DNA of 64,000 bases from Cherax quadricarinatus (lineage: Eukaryota > Arthropoda > Malacostraca > Decapoda > Parastacidae). The translations under genes were made by a program, and so were the position numbers. Shown here piece by piece: positions 42,189-53,964 of the stretch. The notes beneath the pieces are model-generated. The model worked only from the letters and a program-made list of their open reading frames with translations. It did no database searches and had not been told where the DNA came from. The DNA lies in assembly GCF_038502225.1 (NCBI RefSeq), contig NW_027196908.1, positions 1 through 64,000 of the forward strand, in the 5' to 3' direction. How positions within the stretch are numbered: position 1 is the first letter of the stretch; every line of letters starts with the position of its first letter.

Positions 42189-43487
42189 CACACTGGCCGA
42201 TTCCCACCAAGGCAGGGTGGCCCGAAAAAGAAAAACTTTCACCATCATTCACTCCATCACTGTCTTGCCAGAAGGGTGCTTTACACTACAGTTTTTAAAC
42301 TGCAACATTAACACCCCTCCTTCAGAGTGCAGGCACTGTACTTCCCATCTCCAGGACTCAAGTCCGGCCTGCCGGTTTCCCTGAACCCCTTCATAAATGT
42401 TACTTTGCTTACACTCCAACAGCACGTCAAGTATTAAAAACCATTTGTCTCCATTCACTCCTATCAAACACGCTCACGCATGCCTGCTGGAAGTCCAAGC
42501 CCCTCGCACACAAAACCTCCTTTACCCCCTCCCTCCAACCTTTCCTAGGTCGACCCCTACCCCGCCTTCCTTCCACTACAGACTGATACACTCTTGAAGT
42601 CACTCTGTTTCGCTCCATTCTCTCTACATGTCCGAACCACCTCAACAACCCTTCCTCAGCCCTCTGGACAACAGTTTTGGTAATCCCGTACCTCCTCCTA
42701 ACTTCCAAACTACGAATTCTCTGCATTATATTCACACCACACATTGCCCTCAGACATGACATCTCCACTGTCTCCAGCCTTCTCCTCGCTGCAACATTCA
42801 TAACCCATGCTTCACACCCATATAAGAGCGTTGGTAAAACTATACTCTCGTACATTCCCCTCTTTGACTCCAAGGACAAAGTTCTTTGTCTCCAGAGACT
42901 CCTAAGTGCACCACTCACCCTTTTCCCCTCATCAATTCTATGATTCACCTCATCTTCCATAGACCCATCCGCTGACACGTCCACTCCCAAATATCTGAAT
43001 ACATTCACCTCCTCCATGTTCTCTCCCTCCAATCTGATATCCAATCTTTCATCACCTAATCTTTTTGTTATCCTCATAACCTTACTCTTTCCTGTATTCA
43101 CTTTTAATTTTCTTCTTTTGCACACCCTATCAAATTCATCCACCAATCTCTGCAACTTCTCTTCAGAATCTCCCAAGAGCACAGTGTCATCAGCAAAGAG
43201 CAACTGTGACAACTCCCACTTTATGTGTGATTCTTTATCTTTTAACTCCACGCCTCTTGCCAAGACCCTCGCATTTACTTCTCTTACAACCCCATCTATA
43301 AATATATTAAACAACCACGGTGACATCACACATCCTTGTCTAAGGCCTACTTTTACTGGGAAATAATTTCCCTCTTTCCTACATACTCTAACTTGAGCCT
43401 CACTATCCTCGTAAAAACTCTTCACTGCTTTCAGTAACCTACCTCCTACACCATACACCTGCAACATCTGCCACATTGCCCCCCTAA

Positions 43488-43797
43488 GATAAGAGATAAG
43501 ATAAGATTTCGTTCGGATTTTTAACCCCGGAGGGTTAGCCACCCAGGATAACCCAGGAAAGTCAGTGCGTCATCGAGGACTGTCTAACTTATTTCCATTG
43601 GGGTCCTCAATCTTGTCCCCCAGGATGCGACCCACACCAGTCGACTAACACCCAGGTACCTATTTGCTGCTAGGTGAACAGGACAACAGGTGTAAGGAAA
43701 CGTGTCGAAATGTTTCCACCCGCCGGGAATCGAACCCGGGCCCTCCGTGTGTGAAGCGGGAGCTTTAGCCACCAGGCCACCGGGCCACCCTGGTCCA
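43488..43797 (-). mobile_element. tRNA-derived SINE S1, best copy
   Basis: On the minus strand it starts with a tRNA-like head: GGTGGCCTGGTGGCTAAAGC near the A-box and GGGTTCGATTCCC as B-box. The body follows, and an (ATCTT)n-like tail (ttatcttatctcttatctta) at 43488-43508. It interrupts the LINE RT sequence after 'cattgccccccta'. About 310 bp, a polymerase III-type retroposon. Confidence 0.85.
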
Positions 43798-44455
43798 CCC
43801 CCGGTCCACCCTGTCATACGCCTTTTCCAAATCCATAAATGCCACAAAGACCTCTTTAGCCTTATCTAAATACTGTTCACTTGTATGTTTCACTGTAAAC
43901 ACCTGGTTCACACACCCCCTACCTTTCCTAAAGCCTCCTTGTTCATCTGCTATCCTATTCTCCGTCTTACTCTTAATTCTTTCAATAATAACTCTACCAT
44001 ACACTTTACCGGGTATACTCAACAGACTTATCCCCCTATAATTTTTGCACTCTTTATCCCATCAATCCCGGCTGCCTTACCCCCTTTCATTTTACCTACT
44101 GCCTCACGAACTTCCCCCACACTCACAACTGGCTCTTCCTCACTCCTACAAGATGTTATTCCTCCTTGCCCTATACACGAAATCACAGCTTCCCTATCTT
44201 CATCAACATTTAACAATTCCTCAAAATATTTCCTCCATCTTCCTAATACCTCTAACTCTCCATTTAATAACTCTCCTCTCCTATTTTTAACTGACAAATC
44301 CATTTGTTCTCTAGGCTTCCTTAACTTGCTAATCTCACTCCAAAACTTTTTCTTATTTTCAACAAAATTTGTTGATAACATCTCACCCACTCTCTCATTT
44401 GCTCTCTTTTTATATTGCTTCACCACTCTCTTAACCTCTCTCTTTTTCTCCATAT

Positions 44456-44513
44456 ACCGGGCCGCGGGGGCGTTGACCCCCGAAACTCTCTCCAGGTAAA
44501 CTCCAGGTAATAC
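44456..44513 (+). mobile_element. 57-bp CR1-type LINE 3' tail insertion
   Basis: 'ccgcgggggcgttgaccccc' through 'ctccaggtaaactccaggta', identical to the end at 63848-63898. It interrupts LINE L-e between 'ctccatat' and 'actcttccc'. Confidence 0.8.
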
Positions 44514-45985
44514 TCTTCCCTCCTTGCATCACTTCTACTTTGTAAAAACTTCTCATATGCTAACTTTTTCTCCCTTACTACTCTCTTTACATCATCATTC
44601 CACCAATTGCTCCTCTTCCCTCCCGCACCCACCTTCCTGTAACCACAAACTTCTGCTGAACACTCTAACACTACATTTTTAAACCTACCCCATACCTCTT
44701 CGACCCCATTGCCTATGCTCTCATTAGCCCATCTATCCTCCAATAGCTGTTTATATCTTACCCTAACTGCCTCCTCTTTTAGTTTATAAACCTTCACCTC
44801 TCTCTCTTCCCTGATGCTTCTATTCTCCTTGTATCCCATCTACCTTTCACTCTCAGTGTAGCTACAACTAGAAAGTGATCTGATATATCTGTGGCCCCTC
44901 TATAAACATGTACATCCTGAAGTCTACTCAACAGTCTTTTATCTACCAATACATAATCCAACAAACTACTGTCATTTCGCCCTACATCATATCTTGTATA
45001 CTTATTTATCCTCTTTTTCTTAAAATATGTATTACCTATAACTAAACCCCTTTCTATACAAAGTTCAATCAAAGGGCTCCCATTATCATTTACACCTGGC
45101 ACCCCAAACTTACCTACCACACCCTCTCTAAAAGTTTCTCCTACTTTAGCATTCAGGTCCCCTACCACAATTACTCTCTCACTTGGTTCAAAGGCTCTTA
45201 TACATTCACTTAACATCTCCCAAAATCTCTCTCTCTCTCCTCTACATTTCTCTCTTCTCCAAGTGCATACACGCTTATTATGACCCACTTTTCGCATCCA
45301 ACCTTTACTTTAATCCACATAATTCTTGAATTTACACATTCATATTCTCTTTTCTCCTTCCATAACTGATCCTTCAACATTACTGCTACCCCTTTCTTTG
45401 CTCTAACTCTCTCAGATACTGCAGATTTAATCCCATTTATTTCCCCCCACCGAAACTCCCCTACCCCCTTCAGCTTTGTTTCGCTTAGGACCAGGACATC
45501 CAACTTCTTTTCATTCATAACATCAGCAATCATCTGTTTCTTGTCATCCGCACTACATCCATGCACATTCAAGCATCCCAGTTTTATAAAGTTTTTCTTC
45601 TTCTCTTTTTTAGTAAATGTCTACAGGAGAAGGGGTTACTAGCCCATTGCTTCCGGCATTTTAGTCGGCTCATACGACACACATGGCTTACGGAGGAAAG
45701 ATTCTTTTCCACTTCCCCATGGACAATAGAAGAAATAAAGAAGAACAAGTGCTATTTAGAAAAAGGAGTAAAACCTAGATGTATGTTTATATATATGCAT
45801 GTGCGTGTCTGTGAAGTGTGACCAAAGTGTAAGTAGGAGTAGCAAGATATCCCTGTTATCTAGTGTGTTTATGAGACAGAAAAAGAAACCAGCAATCCTA
45901 CCATCATGCAAAACAGTTACAGGTTTCTGTTTCACAGTCATATGGCAGGACGGTAGCACTTCCCTGGGTGGTTGCTGTCTACCAA

Positions 45986-45987
<2 letters not shown>

Positions 45988-46074
<87 letters not shown>
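45988..46074. repeat. (TA)n microsatellite
   Basis: About 43 TA units directly at the 5' end of LINE L-e. Confidence 0.95.
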
Positions 46075-46078
<4 letters not shown>

Positions 46079-47051
46079 TGCAAATCCATGACCCAACCCC
46101 CTTCCAGTATAGAAATCCAAGCACCGCCTCTATATATGGCATCTCTATGCATATCATACTGCCAGAGATACATATCACCTAGCCATAGTCTAGAAGTAAC
46201 AACATCTTGCAATCTACTGACCTTGTTACTTTATCCATAAATATACCTAACTTGACACATTTCATTATGATGAACATTTGATCTGCTGATTCCTATTTGT
46301 ACTGTTCTACTCTCTTCACCCCTTCAGGGAGGTTTGTGGAAAATACTGTATATATTTTCCGGAAATGCGGTAATTTATAGGTAAATAGATGGCCTATATT
46401 GTATTTAATATAAATTATGTTATGAAAAATGAGAAACTGAGTCGGCACCTGCGCAGAAGACACTCGCCATTGTTGTTTTTTCTTAATTTGGATTAGAAAC
46501 ATTGGTATAATGTGAAGAATTTTCGTGCTCTAGAGGTAAAATTGGGTTGACACCTCTCAAATAGGAGGCGAAATTGGTGGATGTGCATTCCTGCATAACC
46601 TGAGATATCAGACGACTGGACAAGACAGCTCCAGGAACCTCAGATAAGCTATATAGATTTGTGTTATAATTCTGGCCAGTATTATTTTCATAAATTTAGT
46701 TAGTGAGGTTTTCTGAGTATGATATACTTTAATCTCCAGTCAAATTGGTGAGTGATTTTAAGATATTCTCCTTCTGTTATGTAAATGTGTATATATATAA
46801 TTCTTTATTAATTTTAATATACAGTCCACCAAATTTATATATTTACCAACATTCCTGGTGATACATCTTTCATTTGTAATTAATAGGTCCAGAGCAACTT
46901 GTGGATATGACAGTGGTAGGTATCGAAGGGGGACATTTTTTGCGACCTAGGTGTCCCAAATTCCTACTTGTCTAACTGATAAATAATAATTATCTTTGTT
47001 CATTTACTGTTATGTACATAATGATACATTCAGATAAATGCAATTTTCCAC
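46075..47051. other. No feature seen
   Basis: AT-rich non-coding sequence without recognised repeats or convincing ORFs. Confidence 0.45.
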
Positions 47052-47213
47052 AAGGTTCCTTGATGCTGGTGAGGGGCTCTTGATCTAGGGAATTGGATCT
47101 GTACTCCAGTTCCCTGAATTGAGCCTGAATACCTTCCATCCCCCACCCCTAACATGCGCTGTATAATCCTACGGGTTTAGCGATCCCCCATAATTATAAT
47201 AATAATAATCTAC
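47052..47213 (+). repeat. Dispersed repeat R1
   Basis: 'aaggttccttgatgctggtg', 'ggaattggatctgtactcca', 'tgtataatcctacgggttta', ending in (ATA)n. Confidence 0.75.
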
Positions 47214-47485
47214 TGTCTTCACACTAATTTGCTAGATCTTTTCTTACAATAACTTTACTTAAACTTCTGTTTGAGGAACTGATAATTACATTACACATCA
47301 TCTTTAATTAAAGCTTGTTTAGTTATCAGCTTTGTCATGCTACTGGAGGCCTGTGTGAGAAGGAATCCACTAAATTTTAACTAATCCTTTCTTAATAATT
47401 TGTGTATATTTGTGTCTAGCTTCATACACAAGCATTCTACATTCAGATTTCAGTCTATTGGCTTAAGCCGGTAGCAGACTTGGAC

Positions 47486-47551
47486 CTGCCTCGCATGGGT
47501 CAGTAGGCCTGCTGCAGTGTTCCTTCTTTCTTTGTTCTTATGTTCTTATTT
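47486..47551 (+). mobile_element. CR1-like LINE 3' end fragment
   Basis: 'catgggtcagtaggcctgct' and 'cagtgttccttctttctttg' with 'ttcttatgttcttat' tail: the same terminus as the minus-strand LINE ending at 53801. Confidence 0.75.
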
Positions 47552-47904
47552 AGAGCAACTAATGAGTAAAGCAAATTAGTTACAATTAAACCGTCTATAG
47601 TTTCAATGAGCATGAGAGTAACAATTATGTTAAGTTCAATTTGTGAAGTGGATGCCCAGTTATAAATTCTAATATACCTCTGCATTATAGTACCGTCAGG
47701 CTGGTTTACGATGACAACACTTCCCACCATCCCACTGTCAGGGTTAAGGGAACCATCTGCGTAGTCTGTGATTTTTTTTTATCTCTGTTAGCATATCATG
47801 TATTTGTTCCAGAGTACTGAATTTAGAAGCCGTTACTTGTCAGGGCGTCGGAAGATGATGTGATTTGTCATTATTGGATTGCAGTCTCTTCAAAACTAGT
47901 TCAT
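47552..47904. other. No feature seen
   Basis: AT-rich, non-coding. Ends where similarity to the Jockey/CR1-type LINE begins. Confidence 0.4.
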
Positions 47905-50426
47905 TCATTTAACCGACCTAGAGACTGTTGACTGGCCTACAGAATTCTCCAAGGCCAATGGTATTGATGACTGGACAGACATTTTTCTTAACAAATTACT
48001 TAGACTGTACAACAAACATTGTCCTATAGAAACGAAACAGATCACAAACAAACGGCTCGGTTGCCCATGGCTAACCAGCACCATTCTGAAATCCATTGAT
48101 AAGAAACACCAATATGAAAAGCAATATAGACAGGGCTTAATACACAAAGATATTCTTAAACACTATTCATCAGTTCTCACCAAAGTAATAAAGAAAGCCA
48201 AACAACTATACTACTCCAGTAGGTTCACAGACACTAGAGGAGATACAAAAAAGACCTGGAAAACACTCTCTCAGATTCTAGAGACCCACAAACTGAAAAA
48301 AAAACAAGAATATTGTCCTAACTAAACCTAATGAAACACCACTACATCCCACTGACACAGCTAACAGCATAAACGACTTCTCAACCACAGGATCTAATCT
48401 CGCCAATAAAATCCCACGTACCAATGCCCATGCCGGGGACTACCTAGATGGGAATTTCCCAAATTCCTTCTATCTTGCTCCATCTGAACCCACGGAAGTC
48501 ACTGAGATTATAAAGTCACTTAAAAATAACTCAGGGAATCTGTCTCTTGTCCCACCATTATTGTACAAGCGAGCGGCCCATGTCCTTTTGCATGCCATTT
48601 CATTACTTTTTAACAAGTCACTAGAAACTAGCACCTTCCCGAAACTACTCAAGATGGCAAGGGTTACACCAATACATAAAGGTGGTGACCCTACAGACTT
48701 AAACAACTATAGGCCAATATCAAACTTACTATTGCTATCCAAAATCTTTGAGAAACTCGTGCACAGGAGACTATATTCATTTATAACAACACAAAACATA
48801 CTCAACCCCTGCCAATTTGGATTCAGGAAAAATAAAAGCACTAATGATGCAATCATAAAAATGCTAGATCTGCTTTACACAGCATTGGAAAATAAGGAAT
48901 ATCCACTAGGAATTTTTATTGACCTAAGAAAAGCGTTTGACACAGTAGACCACGGCATCCTACTCCACAAACTTGACCATTACGGTATAAGAGGCCATGC
49001 GCTTGCATATTTCAAATCTTACCTTACTAATAGGTATCAGTATGTCACCATTAAAGACACAGCATCAACAACACGGCCACTTGACATGGGAGTTCCGCAG
49101 GGAAGTGTCCTTGGTCCCCTGCTCTTCCTCATTTACATCAATGATCTTCCAAACGTATCCCAACACCTGAAACCCATTCTCTTTGCTGACGACACGACTT
49201 ATGTCATCTCTCACCCTAATCTTGCCACCCTCAACACCATTGTTAACGAGGAGCTGATCAAAATATCGACTTGGATGACAGCCAATAAACTTACGCTTAA
49301 CACTGACAAAACCTACTATATTATGTTTGGTAGCAGAGCAGGAGATGCGCAAATTAACATTAAGATCGACAACACTCTAATTACCAGACATAATGAGGGC
49401 AAATTCCTAGGCCTATACCTTGACAACAACCTGAATTTCAGCACCCATATCCAACACATAACCAAAAAAGTATTCAAAACGGTTGGGATCCTCTCCAAGA
49501 TACGATACTACGTGCCGCAAAATGCCCTTCTCACACTATACCACTCACTTATTTATCCATACCTCACCTATGCTATTTGTGCTTGGGGATCAACTGCAGC
49601 AACACACCTAAAGCCAATAATAACCCAACAAAAAGCCGCAGTAAGAATAATCACTAAATCCCATCCCTGGCAACACACCTCCCCACTCTTCATAGATCTA
49701 AACTTACTCCCTGTTCAGTACATCCACACTTACTACTGTGCAATCTACATCTACAGGACCTTAAATTCCAATATTAACCTTGATCTAAAATGCTTTCTTG
49801 ATAGTTGTGACAGAACCTGCAGGCATAACACCAGACACAAACATCTCTATGACATTCCCCATGTCCGACTAAACCTTTACAAAAATTCAATGTATGTCAA
49901 AGGCCCTAAAATCTGGAACACCCTAACTGAAAACTCTAGAACTGCAGACACATTCATCACCTTCAAAACTACTATTAGAAAACATCTTATCTCCCTGATA
50001 CACCCCGTCAACTAACTACATGAATACTACCTGGTGGTTCACACTTACACTCACTCACCCATTTGACCATAAACAAAAATATTAATCTCAATCTCAAAAT
50101 AATGAATCCTAACTAGTCGTAAGTTAGCCTGTGATACTCCAATACTGAAACTATGTACTGTGCCAAAACAAAAGCATTCACATTGCTAAACTCACAAACT
50201 AGTATTTAGTCACTTAGCCATAATACCAACTTACCTCATAATTTGTAATATTTTAAAATTAAGAATTAAACTAAGTCTGCCCGAAATGCCTAGCCATGCT
50301 AGGTGTTCTAGTGGTACACTCTGTAATTATTTTACTACATGTAAACCACACAATAACCAAATTCTGTAAACTCAGCATTGTAATCCTTATAGAGAATAAA
50401 CTTTGAATTTTGAATTTTGAATTTAG
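47905..50426 (+). mobile_element. 5'-truncated Jockey/CR1-type LINE (K2)
   Basis: Starts in the connector between endonuclease and RT (YNKHCPIETKQITNKRLG) and runs through RT and 3' UTR to a tail of TTTGAATTTTGAATTT type (50405-50426). The tail differs from the AATA tail of the 37-40 kb element, so it is a separate family. Confidence 0.85.
47911..50015 (+). pseudogene. Jockey/CR1-type reverse transcriptase, truncated
   Basis: The connector region 47911-48320 is open to a stop after KKKQEYCPN. The frame then shifts, and from about 48325 to 50015 it is open (called from 48561, 484 codons). RT motifs: ARVTPIHKGGDPTDLNNYRP, CQFGFRKNKSTNDA, GIFIDLRKAFDTVDH, GVPQGSVLGPLLFLIYINDL, FADDTTYVI, ending GPKIWNTL. 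The endonuclease is missing. Roughly 60% similar by eye to 37012-39966. Confidence 0.85.
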
Positions 50427-50565
50427 TCAACGTAAAATGTGGATACAGGATAAAGATTTTAGATATCTTATCATTAATAACGAAGTTTTTTTTATCTGTG
50501 CTGCCAAGTTTATTACGCTATTGCTCATCTTGTGAGCAGTAGCACATATAGTAGGATTACAAAGG
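50427..50565. other. No feature seen
   Basis: Short non-coding spacer before an R1 copy. Confidence 0.3.
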
Positions 50566-50698
50566 TAAAGGTCACTTGATGTCGGTGAAGGGCTCCTGGT
50601 CCACGGAAATGGAACTAACCTCTTTTTGTATTGAATCTAATAGTCTCCCATTTCCCAGACGCTGTATGACCTCTACAGGTTTAGCGCACCATCCATGA
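50566..50698 (+). repeat. Dispersed repeat R1, diverged
   Basis: 'gatgtcggtgaagggctcct', 'gctgtatgacctctacaggt', 'ttagcgca': decayed R1 core. Confidence 0.55.
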
Positions 50699-50821
50699 AT
50701 GTATAAACCTAACAGAGGTCACAATGGGTCTTTCAGACCCCACCGGGAATAGTTATATTACAAAAAATATACACATTAGTCATTTCATATATTACCATTT
50801 CTTAAACAAATAACTCGATTT

Positions 50822-50891
50822 GACCATTTACAAGTCACAATAACACACGAAGGGGAGGGAGCCAGTGTTTTAGTGTGACTTGTAAATGGTC
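50822..50891. repeat. Fold-back element, partial
   Basis: gaccatttacaagtcaca (50822-50839) and its exact inverse at 50874-50891. Only the inner 18 bp of the arms pair. The right side continues with 'ccaagtcagcccgacaacat' and 'ccagtcacggtattacgcc', decayed family sequence. Confidence 0.75.
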
Positions 50892-51025
50892 CAAGTCAGC
50901 CCGACAACATCGTTAGAAGTTTCTCTTCTGTGCGGATTATTTATATATTATTCCAGTCACGGTATTACGCCTTGTTGTTTTAATCATTTTATGATATAAG
51001 TAATGAACACAATACAGCGTTTTAC

Positions 51026-52799
51026 CGTATCCTGTACCGTTTGTACTCGCCCATTTGTACTCACTCGTATCCTGTACCGTTTGTACTCGCCCATTTGTAC
51101 TCACTCGTATCCTGTACCGTTTGTACTCGCCCATTTGTACTCGTATCCTGTACCGTTTGTACACGCCCATTTGTACTCGTATCCTGTACCGTTTGTACTC
51201 GCCCATTTGTACTCACTCGCATCCTGTACCATTTGTACTCGCTCATTTTTACTCACTCGCATCCTGTACCGTTTGTACTCGCCCATTTGTACTCACTCGT
51301 ATCCTGTACCGTTTGTACTCGCCCATTTGTACTCGTATCCTGTACCGTTTGTGCTCGCCAATTTGTACTCACTCGTATCCTGTACCGTTTGTACTTGCCC
51401 ATTTGTACTCAATCGTATACTGTACCGTTTGTACTCGCCCATTTGTACTCACTCGTATCTTGTACCGTTTGTACTAGCCCATTTGCACTCAATCGTATCC
51501 TGTACCGTTTGTACTCGCTCATTTGTACTCATTCTTATCATGTAGCGTTTGTACTCGCTCATTTGTACTCACTCGTATCCTGTACCGATTGTACTCGCCC
51601 ATTTGTACTCACTCGTATCCTGTACCGTTTGTACTCGCCCATTTGTACACACTTGTATCCTGTACCGTTTGCACTCGCCCATTTGTACTCGTATCCTGTA
51701 CCGTTTGTACTCGCCCATCTATACTCACTTGTATCCTGTACCGTTTGTACTCGCTCATTTGTACTCACTCGTATCCTGTACCGTTTGTACTCACACATTT
51801 GTGCTCACTCGTATCCTGTACCGTTTGTACTCGCCCATTTGTACTCACTCGTATCCTGTACCGTTTGTACTCGCCCATTTGTACTCACTCGTATCCTGTA
51901 CCGTTTGTACTCGTCCATTTGTACTCACTCGTATCCTGTACCGTTTGTACTCGCCCATTTGTACTCGTATCCTGTACCGTTTGTACTCGCCCATTTGTAC
52001 TCACTCGCATCCTGTACCGTTTGTACTCGCTCATTTGTACTCACTCGTATCCTGTACAGTTTGTACTCGCCCATTTGTACTCACTCGTATCCTGTACCGT
52101 TTGTACTCGCCCATTTGTACTCACTCGTATCCTGTATCGTTTGTACTCGCCCATTTGTACTCACTCGTATCCTGTACCGTTTGTACTCGCCCATTTGTAC
52201 TCACTCGTATCCTGTACAATTTGTACTCGCCCATTTGTACTCGTATCCTATACCGTTTGTACTCGCCTATTTGTACTCATATCCTGTACCGTTTGTACTC
52301 GCCCATTTGTACTCACTCGTATCCTGCACCGTTTGTACTCGCCCATTTGTACTCACTCGTATCCTGTACCGTTTGTACTCGCCCATTTGTACTCACTTGT
52401 ATCCTGCACCGTTTGTACTCGCCCATTTGTACTCACTCGTATCCTGTACCGTTTGTACTCGCCCATTTGTACTCACTCGTATCCTGTACCGTTTGTACTC
52501 GCCCATTTGTACTCACTCGTATCCTGTACCGTTTGTACTCGCCCATTTGTACTCACTCGTATCCTGTACCGTTTGTACTCGCCCATTTGTACTCACTCGT
52601 ATCCTGTACCGTTTGTACTCGCCCATTTGTACTCACTCGTATCCTGTACCGTTTGTACTCGCCCATTTGTACTCACTCGTATCCTGTACCGTTTGTACTC
52701 GCCCATTTGTACTCACTCGTATCCTGTATCGTTTGTACTCGCCCATTTGTACTCACTCGTATCCTGTACCGTTTGTGCTCGCTCATTTGTACTCACATA
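51026..52799 (+). repeat. 40-bp satellite, about 44 copies
   Basis: Unit composed of CGTATCCTGTACCGTTTGTA then CTCGCCCATTTGTACTCACT. A 34-bp variant lacks six bases (TCACTC). Units from about 52410 on are almost identical, while the left part holds many variants (gctcat, acacat, cgtccat). The plus strand is open in three frames, which reflects the unit and not a gene. Confidence 0.97.
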
Positions 52800-52844
52800 T
52801 ATGGTGTTCCAGTGTATGACCCCTGTTGATGAAGGGGAACAGGA

Positions 52845-52845
<1 letters not shown>

Positions 52846-52923
<78 letters not shown>

Positions 52924-53030
52924 ATTATTATTATTATTATTATTATTACTGTTATTGCAATCAAAAACTAAGCACTAAACTCACAAGGGTCATACAGCGT
53001 TGAGGAAAGAGGACAACTCTCTGGCGATGG
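52846..53030 (-). repeat. (ATT)n tract and R1-like remnant
   Basis: (TTA)n from 52849 to about 52950, then 'ctaagcactaaactcacaag' and 'gtcatacagcgttgagg', a decayed inverse R1. The (TTA)n is likely its expanded tail. Confidence 0.6.
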
Positions 53031-53138
53031 AAGAAGGAATGTATTGTATTGTATCGTATTGTATTTACCGACGCTGGCCATGTTACAAATGCCACAGGCT
53101 TATAAATTCTGAAGCCGACATTCATCAGAATGTGACCT

Positions 53139-53203
53139 GGAGAAGTTCAGTTCCATAGTCAGGAACTATCTCAGATAGTTCCTGACTATGGAACAACTTC
53201 TCC
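53139..53203. repeat. Near-perfect palindrome, arms of about 32 bp
   Basis: ggagaagttcagttccatag.. (53139-53171) and the inverse agatagttcctgactatgga.. (53173-53203), one base between, one small indel in the outer part. It would form a hairpin in either strand. Confidence 0.85.
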
Positions 53204-53242
53204 AGGCCGAGGGACTGACAACCTCAAATTCTACGACTACAA

Positions 53243-53362
53243 GGGTGTAAGTAAGTAAGTTTATTCAGGTATACACAAATACAGTTACATAGAATTATCA
53301 TACATAGCAGCATATGTGTAGAGAACCTGGGATAACCCAAAAAAGTCAGACAGAGTGACTTA
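53243..53362 (-). repeat. Dispersed repeat R2
   Basis: 'gtaagtttattcaggtatac', 'catacatagcagcatatgtg', 'tagagaacctgggataaccc', 'aaaaaagtcaga': inverse of 12617-12731. Confidence 0.75.
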
Positions 53363-53374
53363 TTTCCATTTCTG

Positions 53375-53420
53375 TATTCGACTGAAGAAGCCTACTGTGT
53401 AGGCGAAACGTTTCGGAATA
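53375..53420 (+). ncRNA. Candidate hammerhead ribozyme motif
   Basis: CTGAAGA (53382-53388) fits the conserved CUGANGA core. GCCTAC (53390-53395) and GTAGGC (53399-53404) form a perfect 6-bp stem II with loop TGT, followed by GAAA (53405-53408). ACGT at 53408-53411 is self-complementary, as in dimeric hammerheads where two molecules share stem III. Stem I pairs TATTC-GA (53375-53381) with TC-GAATA (53413-53420) around one bulged G. One extra A (53389) between core and stem II departs from the consensus and may abolish activity. Hammerheads of this kind are known from Penelope-like retroelements and short retroposons; no such RT is seen here. Confidence 0.4.
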
Positions 53421-53800
53421 AAGTTGCCTAACTGTTGCCTATGTGTCTTACCTACCAACCTGTCGGTATTGTATACCATTTTGATGTTCAGAATGTGACC
53501 TGGCGCGCCTGGGTATTATATAAAGTAAAATTAATTAAATTAAATTAATGATATGAATAAAATCAAATTAATTTTTAACTCGCCATGAATATAAACAGGT
53601 TGACATGTAGTGTATTATTTTATGTTTTATAATGATGACTACATGAAAAACTCTTATTATGCGGTGCATTTCCAGGCGTCCTGAGGCTAGCAGTTAAGCA
53701 CAGGTGTCCGCCACGATCACCTGTCAATCGAAAGGTGTCCATTGGCTTGGTTAGCAACCCTCTCGCCTCACACACTTACTGTCCACGGATCGATCCCCAA
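53421..53800. other. No further feature seen
   Basis: 53421-53470 continues a dispersed repeat ('gttgcctaactgttgcctat'). 53520-53795 is AT-rich spacer. Confidence 0.35.
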
Positions 53801-53964
53801 CATAAGAACATAAGAATATAAGAAAGAAGGAACACTGCAACAGGCCTACTGACCCATGCGGAACAGGTCCATGTTCCCCTTTCCCCGGATTAGCCCAGTG
53901 ACCCACCCAGGAAGGAGCACGGCACCAGACCCAGCAGCACAAACTAGTCAGGTCCAACTCACAC

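Larger units (their letters stand above)
42427..45572 (-). pseudogene. RTE endonuclease-reverse transcriptase, multiply disrupted
   Basis: Same protein as 16011-18917. Reading on the minus strand, frame breaks are: +2 bases in a GA/CT run near 45235 (endonuclease), +2 in another CT run near 44805, the 57-bp insertion at 44513-44456, a deletion between connector and RT at 44055, and the SINE at 43797-43488 in the RT. Intact blocks include the endonuclease (VLSETKLKG, VVGDLNAKVG) and the RT with FADDTVLLGD near 43195. Not functional. Confidence 0.88.
42187..45989 (-). mobile_element. RTE-like LINE, damaged full-length copy (L-e)
   Basis: Minus-strand RTE element from the leader (45989) to the 3' UTR (42187). 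It contains an S1 SINE at 43488-43797, a 57-bp CR1-tail insertion at 44456-44513 and a deletion of about 160 bp at 44055. (TA)n tracts lie on both sides. Confidence 0.9.

Noticed and set aside
43735..43797. Functional tRNA gene
   Set aside because: The A- and B-box-like segments belong to a SINE head; the cloverleaf is not complete and the body and tail follow directly.
51026..52799. CRISPR-like array
   Set aside because: The repeats are contiguous without unique spacers, and the setting is a eukaryotic transposon-rich region.
51041..52819. 592-codon ORF and overlapping long ORFs
   Set aside because: Translation of the 40-bp satellite in three frames; period-driven, not a protein.
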